Assembly: GCA_034435015.1 (NCBI GenBank)
Contig: DAOTYH010000043.1
Location: forward strand, 1-64,000
Source: DAOTYH01 sp034435015
Lineage (GTDB): Bacteria; Chloroflexota; Anaerolineae; Aggregatilineales; UBA3940
DNA length: 64,000 bases
Reading direction: 5' to 3'
Shown: piece by piece, positions 1-8,573 of the stretch
Layout: the number at the start of each line of letters is the position of its first letter
Numbering within the stretch: position 1 is the first letter of the stretch
Notes under the pieces: model-generated
What the model saw: only the letters and a program-made list of their open reading frames with translations
The model's database searches: none
Told to the model about the DNA's origin: nothing
Program-made: the position numbers and the translations under genes

Positions 1-1015
1 GCCGGAAATCGGGCGTGCCGGGTCTCTTATTGGCCACTGCATACAGCATCTGCCCCATGCGCCCGGCCTGCGCCTCGGCCTTGATGTAGTCCCCGTCAAT
101 CGCCTCGCCCGTCCACGGCGAGCGCCCCACCCCCCGGCTGACTGTGCCCGCGTCCGGGTCGAAGTCAATCTCTGCTCCGCGCTTGATGACGAACTGCGGC
201 ACGTCCCAGGCAGGGTCAGCGATCACCTGCACGGCAACCGGATCATCGCCCCGGCTCAGCCACCAGTTGGGCGAGAGCGGCACCGGCTTGCCGGTCGCCG
301 GGCAGGCCACCGTCCGCGCCCACAGGTAGGTGGGCTTGTAGTCATTGGGCTGGTTCAGGAAATAGGGAGCTAGCCGTTCCTTGACGCGCCGTGCCCATTC
401 GTTGCCCCATCTGCGGATGTCATCAGCCAGCCCGCGTCCGTAGCGGGCCGGGTAGTCGAGCGTCGCCGTCAAGATCACCGACGCCACCGGGTTCAGCTCG
501 TTGGCATACGTCGTGAAGCCGTAGCGCAGGGCCTCGAAGGGGATCGAGCCGCCGCCGGCGGTCGGGTCGAGCACCGCCGCCTCGCGCGTGCCCCACGTGT
601 GTTCCAGCAGGCCGCCCAGCAGGCGCAGGTCGTCAGGAGAGGGATTAACGGTGAAGGCACGGGGCGCACCGCCATAGGCACGGGGGCCAAGTATGATCCC
701 AAGCTCTGTTGCTCTCCTCACCTCCTTCCGCCCGGCCACTGGATCACCGCGGATGCCCAGCAGGCGCATGAACCAGGCGCGGTAGGCTTGCTCATCGGGG
801 AAGTGCCGCCGCAGGTGCGCAGGCCAGTCCGCCGACCACCGCGGCAGGACGCCTGCCAGCACCGCGGCGCGGCTGACGATCAGCGGGCGCCGTGCCCACC
901 ACACGTGCAGGCGGTTAGGCGGCGGGTGCAATCCTGTAGAATGTTCGCGCTGGCTCTCGACCCCCAGCGCCTCAAAGGGCAGCCAGTCTTCAATCAGGAC
1001 GGGGGGATAGGTCAT
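1..1015 (-). CDS. DUF1156-type adenine-specific DNA methylase, C-terminus beyond the left edge
   Basis: The reading frame is open from an ATG at 1015 to the left edge (338 codons), so the gene is partial. The start has a good ribosome site (AGGAG about 8 nt upstream). The N-terminus (WLPFEALG, then a histidine-rich stretch and LHVWWARRPL) is typical of DUF1156 methylases. Residues 150-162 read DPTAGGGSIPFEA, an SAM-binding motif I of amino-methyltransferases. The catalytic DPPY-type motif is not in the window. Members of this family methylate adenine and sit beside DUF499 ATPases in phage-defence neighbourhoods, as here. The start lies inside the end of the DUF433 gene (26-bp overlap), so translation is probably coupled. 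The family call is firm; the defence role is inferred from context. Confidence 0.88.
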   Translation of the reverse strand, partial: MTYPPVLIEDWLPFEALGVESQREHSTGLHPPPNRLHVWWARRPLIVSRAAVLAGVLPRWSADWPAHLRRHFPDEQAYRAWFMRLLGIRGDPVAGRKEVRRATELGIILGPRAYGGAPRAFTVNPSPDDLRLLGGLLEHTWGTREAAVLDPTAGGGSIPFEALRYGFTTYANELNPVASVILTATLDYPARYGRGLADDIRRWGNEWARRVKERLAPYFLNQPNDYKPTYLWARTVACPATGKPVPLSPNWWLSRGDDPVAVQVIADPAWDVPQFVIKRGAEIDFDPDAGTVSRGVGRSPWTGEAIDGDYIKAEAQAGRMGQMLYAVANKRPGTPDFR

Positions 1016-1259
1016 GGGGCTGTCTCCTGTCTGGGTTCACGTCAATGTCTTTGCTGGCAACCACGTCCGTTGCATAGGCCGCCGCGTAAACGTCCTCAGC
1101 CGCCAGACGGGGATGTGCATCCAGAATGCCGGCTCCCGTCATGCCGCCTGCCGGCTTGAACAGCACCTGCTCAACAGGGATGTGCGACCCCCGGATGCAG
1201 GGCTTGCCCGCCATCACGCGCGGGTCAACCGTGATGCGGCCATGCTTCGCTTCTGCCAT
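990..1259 (-). CDS. DUF433 domain protein (antitoxin-like), 89 aa
   Basis: This small protein carries the DUF433 signature: RITVDPRVMAGKPCIRGSHIPVEQVL at the start, followed by GGMT and HPRLAAEDVYAA. DUF433 is a small helix-turn-helix-like domain often found as the antitoxin of VapC- or DUF5615-type toxins. No such toxin is next to it; it sits between the ASCH gene and the methylase gene. I chose ATG 1259 because an AAGGAAT site precedes it and the domain begins right there; longer in-frame starts would add unrelated sequence. The last 26 bp overlap the methylase start. Its C-terminal 20 or so residues are Arg/Asp/Pro-rich and may exist only because of that overlap. It may regulate the cassette or modulate the methylase; both are inference. 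Confidence 0.75.
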   Translation of the reverse strand: MAEAKHGRITVDPRVMAGKPCIRGSHIPVEQVLFKPAGGMTGAGILDAHPRLAAEDVYAAAYATDVVASKDIDVNPDRRQPHDLSPRPD

Positions 1260-1272
1260 AGCCAATATTCCT

Positions 1273-2154
1273 TCATTCCGCAGACAACAGCACACGCAGT
1301 GCCCGCTGGGCGCGGGCCGCTGTGGATGCCGCTGTGCATTTACTATACCAGTAATATGCCTCTTCCGGGGGCATGGCACACAGCTCATGCGAGATAGCCT
1401 CGACGCGGTCCATGCGCGAGAGCGGCGCTACCGCTAGGAACAGCAGTCCCAGCCGCACCCCGGTCTCTTCCTCCATCCGGAATGGCTCTCGGCGTCGAGG
1501 TGAAAGGTCGGTTACCTTGTAACCCGACCGCCGCAAGGCTTCCAGCACATGATCGGCCACTGCCCGCAGGCTGTCGCCGCTCAGGGCTACCACCCGTTTA
1601 GGTTCCGGATGGACGCCGTTGGCTTTCACCGGCCACTGGTACAGCGCCAGCGCGTAGCTGTGCCCGCCGCGCGGCTCAACACGCAGTTCGAACGGTTTTT
1701 GAGGATCGTAACCTGCCGGTTGCGGCTTAGGCGTCGGCAGTGGAGCGAGGTATGCCGGTACCGATGCCCCTTGGAGTACTTCTTCAGGAACGTCGAACAG
1801 CCCTAGCCGCCCGCGCATGGGGATCGGCGTCTCAAAACGTACCGGGTTTGCCAGCCGCCAGCCCAGCACATCGCCGGGCCACTTGCCCAGCCGCAGGTGC
1901 TCAGAGGCATGGGCATTATAGCTGTCCTCATTGAAGGCAATCACGTCCACAATCTCGACCGTGCCGACCAGCGCTCCGCGCACAAGCTCCTCCGGGTCAA
2001 GGCCGTATGCGCGGCAGTGTTCTTCCTTGACCTGTTGCCCGGCATGGATGACAACCTGCCCCCGGTAGCTGGTGTTCCAGGTACGAAGCTCAATCGTTTT
2101 GCGCCCTTGCAGGATCAGCTCTGCCCAGGGCTGTCGGATGGAGAGCGCCTTCAC
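1273..2154 (-). CDS. ASCH-domain protein with uncharacterised C-terminal domain, 293 aa
   Basis: Residues 1-125 form an ASCH domain (PUA-like fold): MKALSIRQPWAELIL followed by GRKTIELR, the GxKxxExR element that lines the ligand groove. ASCH domains bind RNA or modified nucleobases. A Pro-rich linker (about 130-150) leads to a second domain of about 140 residues (FELRVEPRGGHSYALALYQW to EEAYYWYSKC) that I cannot assign. The start is GTG 2154; it overlaps the DUF499 stop as GTGA and has GAGGA upstream, so the two genes are translationally coupled. Lying between a DUF499 ATPase and a DUF1156 methylase, it is likely a core subunit of the same system, perhaps the part that reads modified DNA or RNA. 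That role is inference. Confidence 0.8.
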   Translation of the reverse strand: MKALSIRQPWAELILQGRKTIELRTWNTSYRGQVVIHAGQQVKEEHCRAYGLDPEELVRGALVGTVEIVDVIAFNEDSYNAHASEHLRLGKWPGDVLGWRLANPVRFETPIPMRGRLGLFDVPEEVLQGASVPAYLAPLPTPKPQPAGYDPQKPFELRVEPRGGHSYALALYQWPVKANGVHPEPKRVVALSGDSLRAVADHVLEALRRSGYKVTDLSPRRREPFRMEEETGVRLGLLFLAVAPLSRMDRVEAISHELCAMPPEEAYYWYSKCTAASTAARAQRALRVLLSAE

Positions 2155-5138
2155 TGGACTTCCTCGAATGGTTCAGCGTCCACGACCAAGTGGCCAAACT
2201 CGAATCCTGAGAACACCTCTATAATCGTCTGGAACTGATCACCGTATACATCCAGGCCGCCAGGAAACCGCATACGCAAGCGGGTTTGGGCGCTGAGCTT
2301 CTGCGCTTCCTGCCCAAAGCTGTCTGTCACCTGCTTGAGCCGCTTATAGCGATCCCAGCCTCCGGCAAAGTTCACCTCGATCTGCTCTCCATTCCCAAAC
2401 TCAGCGGCGAGGTTTTGTTCGATCCAGAACTCCCCTCTGCCTAACTGAGGGATCGTCAGGCCCAGCGACCGCACCTCGAGTGCCCCTTGATGGTCGTCTC
2501 CCTCAAACTCAACGTTCACCTCCCTGAGCCGCCTGATCCCCTGATCAACACAGGCATCGCGCAAGGCCTGAAAGGCCTGTGCAGGTGCACCCTTGCCGCG
2601 CAGGCGAACAGACGGCCCAACGGCAGGGACATGGTCAAACGGCATAGTCGAGGGAGGCATAGTCGTGGGCAGTTGTTGGACTTCCTCTCCCTTGATCGGC
2701 CATCCAAGCTCCGCATATTGCTCCGGCGTGTATAAGATGGCCTCGTCACTGATCTGAATAGCAGGCATAGGAGAATGGGCATTGTAGCCTATCTGTTCAT
2801 GGGCATCATAATAGACCCATACTCCCTTCTCAATGCCATTGCGGATGGTCTTCTTAAGCTGGTTGATGTCGAGGAGCATCCGCAGGTTCATCCGGCGGGC
2901 AAAAGCCTTGCGCAGGTCTTCAGTCGTGATGCTAGTCTGTCCGACATCCCAGGCTTTTTCTCGTACAAACTTGCCGCTCAACACATTCGATTCTTGGGTG
3001 ATAACCCTGTCCAGGTCCTTCAGGACATTCAACACCACTGTGCTCTGATCGGGCGCTACGTCTCCCTGGTCTTGAGGGGCCAGTTGAACACGAGCAAGAT
3101 GGCTTTGAGACTCTGGCGCTTCTGCGCTGGGGTAGTAGAGCCAACGGTATGCCTTCGTAATAGCTACACGTACATCAAGCTCAGCCGCCTCAGCCTTCTT
3201 CTTGAGCTGGTTGCGCTGTTCGGGGAAGAACTCACCCATCCGATCTGCATCGTTGATGATGCGCTGAATGGCCAAGTATCGGCGCATTTGCTCGACCATA
3301 TTCTCAACCTGATCCTCGTCGGCTACCAGAAAGATCAGGTTGTTCTTGAAGCGGCGGTACCCTTCCTGTAACCCGGCATAGTTAAATATTCGCACAACCA
3401 GCTCGTGCGGCTTCCCGCTGCCTGCGGCTGTCACTGCGGCATCGTAGTGCATCACAACCAGCTTAGGAGCCTCGGCGTCATCGGGTACATCACCCGGCTC
3501 ACTAGGGAAGAAGACCGGCAGGAAGTAGCCCTTCTTCCAGATCTGCCGGATGCGCCGATCCAGCTCCGCTTTGGAGTTGACAATCCCCACCATACCTATT
3601 TCATCGTTGATGATCTTGTTGATGGAGGGTTCAGTCTTGAACCGGTAGCGATGCCCATCGTATTCGAAAAACCAACCGTTCTCAACGAGCTGATTGGCCG
3701 CTTTGAGTAGCAACGCAGGATCATCGTCCGGCGTCACTGTTGCCAGCACCAGATCGGCAGGATCAACGCCTGAAGCGATTCCCTGCGTCAGGCTGTGGAG
3801 GAACGCGGCTGTTGCGACCCGTTGAGTATAAGGAGTTCCGCCATAGTAGTCATCAAGACTTTGGGCATGGGCAAGAGACCCTTCAAGCGTGCTGACAATA
3901 TCGGCCTCAATGACCTGCTTGAAACGCGGGCGCTCAAGCCTGCTGGTCAGGTCATTGGCAATATCTCCAACAGCCAGGTTAACGTCATGGGGGTGAATCA
4001 GGCAGATACCTTCCGGCCGGCAGGTCCATAACTCGCGGATTACCATCGCGAGCAAACGCAATACACCGCGCGTCCGCTGGAAATTGGGAATAGTTGAGGT
4101 CTTTCGGTTAAGGGTGTTCAAAAGCTCCGGGTGGAAGGGATAGTAGTATTCGATCTCCTGCCCGTACTCAGCCCGCAAGGCCCGTTGAGGAATATTGGCG
4201 CCTTGCTGTACACACCGGTGATAGGTGCTGGCATAAACAGAAGCAACCTCTGCGGCTACCGCCATGTCAATGGACTTGAACAGCCTGCGCTTGACGATTG
4301 CCGCGATCTCGGTCTCAGCAGTCGGGGTGATCACGCGCTCCTGGCGTGCCGAGATACGTTTTGTCTCAGCCAGCTCCTGAGTAAACTCCTCCGTCTCCTT
4401 CCCGAATGCATCACTCGGGTCGGCCAGGGTGAATACCACTACAACATGCTGCTTGCTGGCAACAAACTCAAGAAGGGACATTAAGAAAGCTACTGTCTGT
4501 TCAGCTAGGTCCGATCCCCCGCCGGCGGGCATGATGTTCTTTGCTGTGCGCAGGTGCCGGGCAACCTCATCGATCATGATCAGGGCAGGCGCATCACCAA
4601 TGAGGTTTTCAAGGGCGGCAGTGCCCGGGGCCGCTTTGTCAAGGTCACTCTGCCTGACGCAAGAATAGCCTTCAGCCCCCCTCAGTTGATAGGCTATCTC
4701 GCCCCACAGCGTATAAGTGACCACATCTCCATGATTAAGGCCGTTGGAGGGATCAAGGTCAGATCCAACGACACCAGCAATTTGGATAGCACCTTCTGCC
4801 GGAACAAGCGAGGCGTCCACGAACGGAGGAGGGTAGCCCCGTGCGGCATGATAAAGGGCAATCAAGTTATGGGTCTTGCCCCCGCCGAAAGCAGTCTCCA
4901 GCCGGATAATGGCATTGTTGGCGGGATCGGCCCCTGTTAGCCGTCCCAATGCCTCTGTAAGCAGTAACTTGAGGCCATCGGTACAATAGGTGTTCTCAAA
5001 AAATACTTCCGGGTCTTGGTAGACTGGATCTGCGCGCCCTTCAACCACGTCACGCAGACGGGCGGCAAATATCTCTTCGCTCAGTTCTCCTGCTAGCACC
5101 TCTGGGCGGGGTTGGCAAGCCTCGAAGATAGTACGCAT
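2151..5138 (-). CDS. DUF499 family AAA-type ATPase of a methylase-linked defence cassette, 995 aa
   Basis: Residues 84-90 read FGGGKTH, the P-loop variant typical of DUF499 proteins. The segment around 187-194 (IMIDEVAR) is the Walker B strand with its acidic pair. The length (995 aa) fits the family. These are large ATPases found next to DUF1156 methylases in putative anti-phage operons; their mechanism is not settled. The gene starts at ATG 5138 with AGGAGAC upstream and is the first gene of a four-gene leftward operon (DUF499, ASCH, DUF433, DUF1156). A TATAAT hexamer lies about 60 bp upstream. Its stop overlaps the ASCH start. The family call is strong; the anti-phage function is from neighbourhood knowledge. 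Confidence 0.9.
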   Translation of the reverse strand: MRTIFEACQPRPEVLAGELSEEIFAARLRDVVEGRADPVYQDPEVFFENTYCTDGLKLLLTEALGRLTGADPANNAIIRLETAFGGGKTHNLIALYHAARGYPPPFVDASLVPAEGAIQIAGVVGSDLDPSNGLNHGDVVTYTLWGEIAYQLRGAEGYSCVRQSDLDKAAPGTAALENLIGDAPALIMIDEVARHLRTAKNIMPAGGGSDLAEQTVAFLMSLLEFVASKQHVVVVFTLADPSDAFGKETEEFTQELAETKRISARQERVITPTAETEIAAIVKRRLFKSIDMAVAAEVASVYASTYHRCVQQGANIPQRALRAEYGQEIEYYYPFHPELLNTLNRKTSTIPNFQRTRGVLRLLAMVIRELWTCRPEGICLIHPHDVNLAVGDIANDLTSRLERPRFKQVIEADIVSTLEGSLAHAQSLDDYYGGTPYTQRVATAAFLHSLTQGIASGVDPADLVLATVTPDDDPALLLKAANQLVENGWFFEYDGHRYRFKTEPSINKIINDEIGMVGIVNSKAELDRRIRQIWKKGYFLPVFFPSEPGDVPDDAEAPKLVVMHYDAAVTAAGSGKPHELVVRIFNYAGLQEGYRRFKNNLIFLVADEDQVENMVEQMRRYLAIQRIINDADRMGEFFPEQRNQLKKKAEAAELDVRVAITKAYRWLYYPSAEAPESQSHLARVQLAPQDQGDVAPDQSTVVLNVLKDLDRVITQESNVLSGKFVREKAWDVGQTSITTEDLRKAFARRMNLRMLLDINQLKKTIRNGIEKGVWVYYDAHEQIGYNAHSPMPAIQISDEAILYTPEQYAELGWPIKGEEVQQLPTTMPPSTMPFDHVPAVGPSVRLRGKGAPAQAFQALRDACVDQGIRRLREVNVEFEGDDHQGALEVRSLGLTIPQLGRGEFWIEQNLAAEFGNGEQIEVNFAGGWDRYKRLKQVTDSFGQEAQKLSAQTRLRMRFPGGLDVYGDQFQTIIEVFSGFEFGHLVVDAEPFEEVQ

Positions 5139-5198
5139 AGATTGTCTCCTGCTGAAAGAGCATTAGATCGGCTAATCAGGGAAGATTGGGATACGAGT

Positions 5199-5204
5199 AT
5201 TATA
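5199..5204 (-). promoter_or_regulatory. Possible -10 element for the DUF499 operon
   Basis: On the minus strand this reads TATAAT, about 60 bp before the DUF499 start, in the 161-bp gap after the 265-aa gene. No good -35 hexamer lies 16-18 bp upstream, so the promoter is tentative. If real, the DUF499 operon can be transcribed apart from the CHAT cassette. Confidence 0.35.
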
Positions 5205-5299
5205 CTTAGCTTTCAGCATAGAGCCGACTCCCCCGGTATGTTGCTCTGACAAGGCCTAACCCTTCCGCCTGTAGATGGCGTTGTGTGGCATGCACCGTA

Positions 5300-6097
5300 T
5301 CACCCGACGACGAAATGCCGCTCCTTGATCTCCCACATGTCGGGCTGGCCCTCGACGCGCGCTACGGCTTTGGCCTCGGCCAGCACATGCAGCGCGTCTT
5401 TGACCTCGTCCAGGCTCAGCTCTCGCTTGCCTACCTTCTCGCGCTCGATGTTGGTGTACCGGTGGATGTCCTCTACGCTGGCGGTCTTGCCTGTGCCCTG
5501 GCAGGCCTGGATGAACCCCCAGAACACACTCGTCTCACGCTCTTTGATCTTGACACTGAAGGCCTTGTACAGCGCCACCAGGATCAGCAGGGCGCTGGCG
5601 GCCGCGAACAGCTCGTTGGGCTGGTCCACAACGTCCTTGCAGCCCAGGATGATGCCTGCGGCCAGTTCGCCCATCGAGCCGAACTCGAACTCGAGGTTGC
5701 GCACCTTGATGCTGGTCGCCTCCCCCGTGCCGCCCTGATGGATGAGAAGTACTCGCTGGCCCGGGCTGACCTCCGCGGCAGACTTAAGCCCGGCGGCCGC
5801 CTGCTGATCCAGCCCCAGGTCGGGCGCCAGAGCGGCCAGATCGTTGAGCGCGGCGTAGTACGGATCGATCTCACGCCGCAGGGCCTCGCGTGCATCGGCG
5901 TAGGGCGCCAGCAACCCGATAACCTCGGCGCTCAGTTGCAGTCGCTCGGCCTCGTCTGTGCTGGCCCTGAGACGGGCGTGGGCCTCTGCCACACGCGGGC
6001 CGATCTTCGCCCAGCCTTCCGTTCCGACCAGGGCCGGAAGTTGATGGTGGAGCGCATCCAGCGCCGCCAGCATGCTGTCAGGATTTCCAAGTGACAT
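5300..6097 (-). CDS. CHAT-cassette partner protein: helical N-terminus, hydrophobic middle, winged-helix-like C-terminus, 265 aa
   Basis: I do not recognise this as a named family. Residues 1-100 are strongly helical (leucine/alanine-rich with acidic and basic faces). Residues 105-160 look like alpha/beta sequence. Residues 163-181 are a hydrophobic run (FAAASALLILVALYKAF) that could be a membrane segment or a buried helix. Residues 206-265 resemble a winged-helix domain: helix VEDIHRYTNI, helix LDEVKDALHVLAEAK, then a wing ending MWEIKERHFVV. ATG 6097 has AGGAG upstream; a longer in-frame start is poorer. It lies 22 bp after the CHAT gene on the same strand, so it is probably co-transcribed with it. 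It could be the protease's substrate, effector or regulator (inference). Confidence 0.72.
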   Translation of the reverse strand: MSLGNPDSMLAALDALHHQLPALVGTEGWAKIGPRVAEAHARLRASTDEAERLQLSAEVIGLLAPYADAREALRREIDPYYAALNDLAALAPDLGLDQQAAAGLKSAAEVSPGQRVLLIHQGGTGEATSIKVRNLEFEFGSMGELAAGIILGCKDVVDQPNELFAAASALLILVALYKAFSVKIKERETSVFWGFIQACQGTGKTASVEDIHRYTNIEREKVGKRELSLDEVKDALHVLAEAKAVARVEGQPDMWEIKERHFVVG

Positions 6098-6119
6098 GAT
6101 GTGCTCTCCTTTGTGCGTG

Positions 6120-8534
6120 CTATGCTCCGCTGAAAGTGAACGCGGCCCAGTAGTAGGGATTCGCATACAGCCGGTCCTGCGGATCGCCGCCGGTCATGAC
6201 TTGAACATAGGCCTCTGTCGCTTCGGCCACGCTCATGCGAGGGTGGATGTACGCATCGTAGTAATCGCCAACTTCCTGCCGCGTGGCGTCACGCAGCCAG
6301 AGTTGCGCCTCGCGCAGGGCGGCGGGCAGCGACATACCCCGCTCGCGGTGGTTACGGTAGAAGCGCTCCATCAACAGCGCGGTGCTGCGGTCATCAACCG
6401 TCCACAGCGTGCTGACCACCGCCGGTGCGCCCGCCTGCAGAAACCCCGCCGGCAGTCCGATGTACTCATCCGGCGACTGGCGCACCTCGGTGATGCCCGT
6501 CTCGCAGGCCGAGAGCGTCACCAGCCGCGAGGAGTCGAGGTTCATCGCGCTGATGATCTCCTTGAGTGTCAGGGGGGCATCATGCAGCACCAGCCCCGAC
6601 GCCAGCGGGTCGCCCCAGGCGAAATAGCCGTGACAGGACAGGTGCAGGGTGGCCTTGCCGGCGGCCTCGGCCTGGATCGTCTCCTTGGTCGCCTCCGCAT
6701 CCAGCAGGGGGGTGGCACCCAGCAGATCACCGATTGCCTCAGCCGCTGCGTTGATGAGCGGATTCACGTTGGGGTCAGCGTAGCGGTTGATGCCGACCAC
6801 CATCGCCGCCTGACCCTGGCGCTGACTCGCCCGGCGGCGCGACACATTCAACGCATAGCCGGAAGGCGCGTAAACGACCTCGTAGTCGTCAAGCAGGCAG
6901 CGCCGCTTTCCGTCCTCCATGCGCCAAGCGGCGTGCAAAGGCAGAAGCTGTAACCCCCCGGCAGGCATCAGGATGACGGAGTGCACACCCAGCGCTTGCA
7001 ATCGCTCATGGACAGGCGCCACCAGCGCCTCCCACAGCTCCCCGGTGAAGCGCTCAATGGCCGCCTGCCACGCTGCCTCTGTCAGGCGGGTGGGGCTGCG
7101 GCGAAACGCAAAGTATGCGCCCATCCAGCCGCCCCAGGCCGGATCGTCAGGCGGGCCCTTCAGCAGTGTTTGGAGTTCATCGTCTTTGAACCCCTCCAGC
7201 CGGATGACGTGCTCCTCGGTCACCTTATGCACCCCATGCGGCACGACGAACACAACACTGCCCTGCGACGTGATCAGCGGCGCAACCAGCGCGCCACCCT
7301 CCGGCACCAGAACCAGCAGGTCCGGCAGGTCGAGGCCCTGCGGCATGAAGTCGGGATATTTCTCCTGCAGCGTGGCAGTGTATTCCCTCAGTTCGGCCCA
7401 GGCTGCTTCCAGCAGCGACAGTAGGATTACGTTGTCTCGGCGGCGCGGGTTATCAAGGGGTAAGGCCATCTCCTCCTGTAGCGCTGTAACCTGTTCCTGC
7501 AAGGCCTGCCGTTTCGCGTGCTCTTCTGGCAACAGCAGGCTGGTGTTGGCCTCAGCCAGCGCCAGCGCCTCAGCCAGCAGACGCGTCTTGCCGCGCTCGT
7601 GCATCAGCAGGGCTTCGGCGGGCTGGCCGAGTTGCAGGAGGCAGTACGCCGCGCGGGCGTAGAGCTGTGCCGTCTCGCCTACCTCAGCTCGTTTGCCCGC
7701 TTCCGTGTGGGCCGCCTTCAGCAGGTCGTCGCCGGCGGCAATGGCCGCCTGATAGGCCTCCAGCGCCTCCACCCAGCGCCGCTCGCCAAAATACAGGTTC
7801 CCCAGGTTGCGCTGTGTCAGGCGATGGTCGGACGGCAAGGCCTCGCGGGTCCTCACCTCCAGGGCCAGCTGGTAGTGGTGGATGGCCTGCTCGAGGTTGT
7901 CGGCCCGGTCTCCCAGCGGGTTCTGGGCCAGGCTGTTGGCTAACTCATTTTGCAGGGCGGCCCACAGTTCCGGGTTCTGCTGGCGCGGCAACAGCGCCAG
8001 CGCTTGGCGGCACAGGTCCACCCGGCGGGGCATGTCCAGCGCGCTGCGTGACGGCTGGCGCAGTTCGGTCAGGATGCGGACAAGCTCGTCATCGTCTCCT
8101 GATCCTGCGCTCTGCCCTGCCAGCGCCTGCTGCACCATCTGCCCGATGAGGGGCAACAACTCAGGGTGCTCCTCGAGCAGGGCTTTCAGCTCCTCCTCGG
8201 ACCCGACCGACAGCAGGCGCTGTAGCAGTTCGGGCGGCACATCGGGCATCCCGCGCGGGGCCAGCAGCGGTGCAAAGGCGGCGTCAACCCCTTCCGACCG
8301 GCAACGGCGCAGCAGGTCGCGGTGCCGTTCCAGCATGCGCCTTGCTTGTGGGTCGTCACGGGCCTGTTCCAGCAGCATGGCAAAGACCTGATCCGCCTCG
8401 TCGGTCAGCAGCAGGTCGCGCCGCTCCTCGACGACGCGCTTGCCTGCCGCCCAGTCATCAGCCTCGAGGAAGTCTATCACTGCTTGCGCAATATCTTCGA
8501 ACGAGGGTCGCTTCTTCTTCCCAAAGAGTGGCAT
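6120..8534 (-). CDS. TPR-CHAT protein, putative caspase-like cysteine protease, 804 aa
   Basis: The C-terminal third is a CHAT domain, a relative of caspase and separase proteases. The His/Cys dyad is visible: LHLSCHG with His near 635, and TLSACETG with Cys near 677, followed by GLPAGFLQAGAPAVVSTLW. Residues about 160-345 are TPR-like helical repeats. The first 150 residues hold two repeat-like units about ageing 'DFLEADDW...' and 'EEHPELLPLI', which I have no firm name for. The start ATG 8534 has a GAGAAA-type site upstream. It sits between a 61-aa gene and the 265-aa partner, all in the same direction. CHAT/TPR proteins act in conflict systems, for example as Csx29 with the type III-E CRISPR effector. 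No CRISPR locus is present here, so activation must be by another signal. Confidence 0.9.
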   Translation of the reverse strand: MPLFGKKKRPSFEDIAQAVIDFLEADDWAAGKRVVEERRDLLLTDEADQVFAMLLEQARDDPQARRMLERHRDLLRRCRSEGVDAAFAPLLAPRGMPDVPPELLQRLLSVGSEEELKALLEEHPELLPLIGQMVQQALAGQSAGSGDDDELVRILTELRQPSRSALDMPRRVDLCRQALALLPRQQNPELWAALQNELANSLAQNPLGDRADNLEQAIHHYQLALEVRTREALPSDHRLTQRNLGNLYFGERRWVEALEAYQAAIAAGDDLLKAAHTEAGKRAEVGETAQLYARAAYCLLQLGQPAEALLMHERGKTRLLAEALALAEANTSLLLPEEHAKRQALQEQVTALQEEMALPLDNPRRRDNVILLSLLEAAWAELREYTATLQEKYPDFMPQGLDLPDLLVLVPEGGALVAPLITSQGSVVFVVPHGVHKVTEEHVIRLEGFKDDELQTLLKGPPDDPAWGGWMGAYFAFRRSPTRLTEAAWQAAIERFTGELWEALVAPVHERLQALGVHSVILMPAGGLQLLPLHAAWRMEDGKRRCLLDDYEVVYAPSGYALNVSRRRASQRQGQAAMVVGINRYADPNVNPLINAAAEAIGDLLGATPLLDAEATKETIQAEAAGKATLHLSCHGYFAWGDPLASGLVLHDAPLTLKEIISAMNLDSSRLVTLSACETGITEVRQSPDEYIGLPAGFLQAGAPAVVSTLWTVDDRSTALLMERFYRNHRERGMSLPAALREAQLWLRDATRQEVGDYYDAYIHPRMSVAEATEAYVQVMTGGDPQDRLYANPYYWAAFTFSGA

Positions 8535-8573
8535 GAGGTTTCTCCTTTCTGTGGACTGAACCGATCCAAGGCT

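Noticed and set aside
5283..6094. A 269-codon plus-strand frame opposite the CHAT partner.
   Set aside because: It lies opposite a gene with a good start and sensible domains; its composition is that of antisense GC-rich sequence.
5300..6097. A GTGKT stretch near residue 200 of the 265-aa CHAT partner that recalls a P-loop.
   Set aside because: The residue five before GK is Ala, not Gly, and the flanking sequence lacks the strand and Walker B expected of a nucleotide-binding domain.
5300..6097. The CHAT partner as a bacterial gasdermin, since gasdermins are of similar size and sit next to CHAT-type proteases.
   Set aside because: The sequence is helical at the N-terminus, has a winged-helix-like end, and shows no palmitoylated-cysteine start or the short inhibitory C-terminal peptide typical of bacterial gasdermins.
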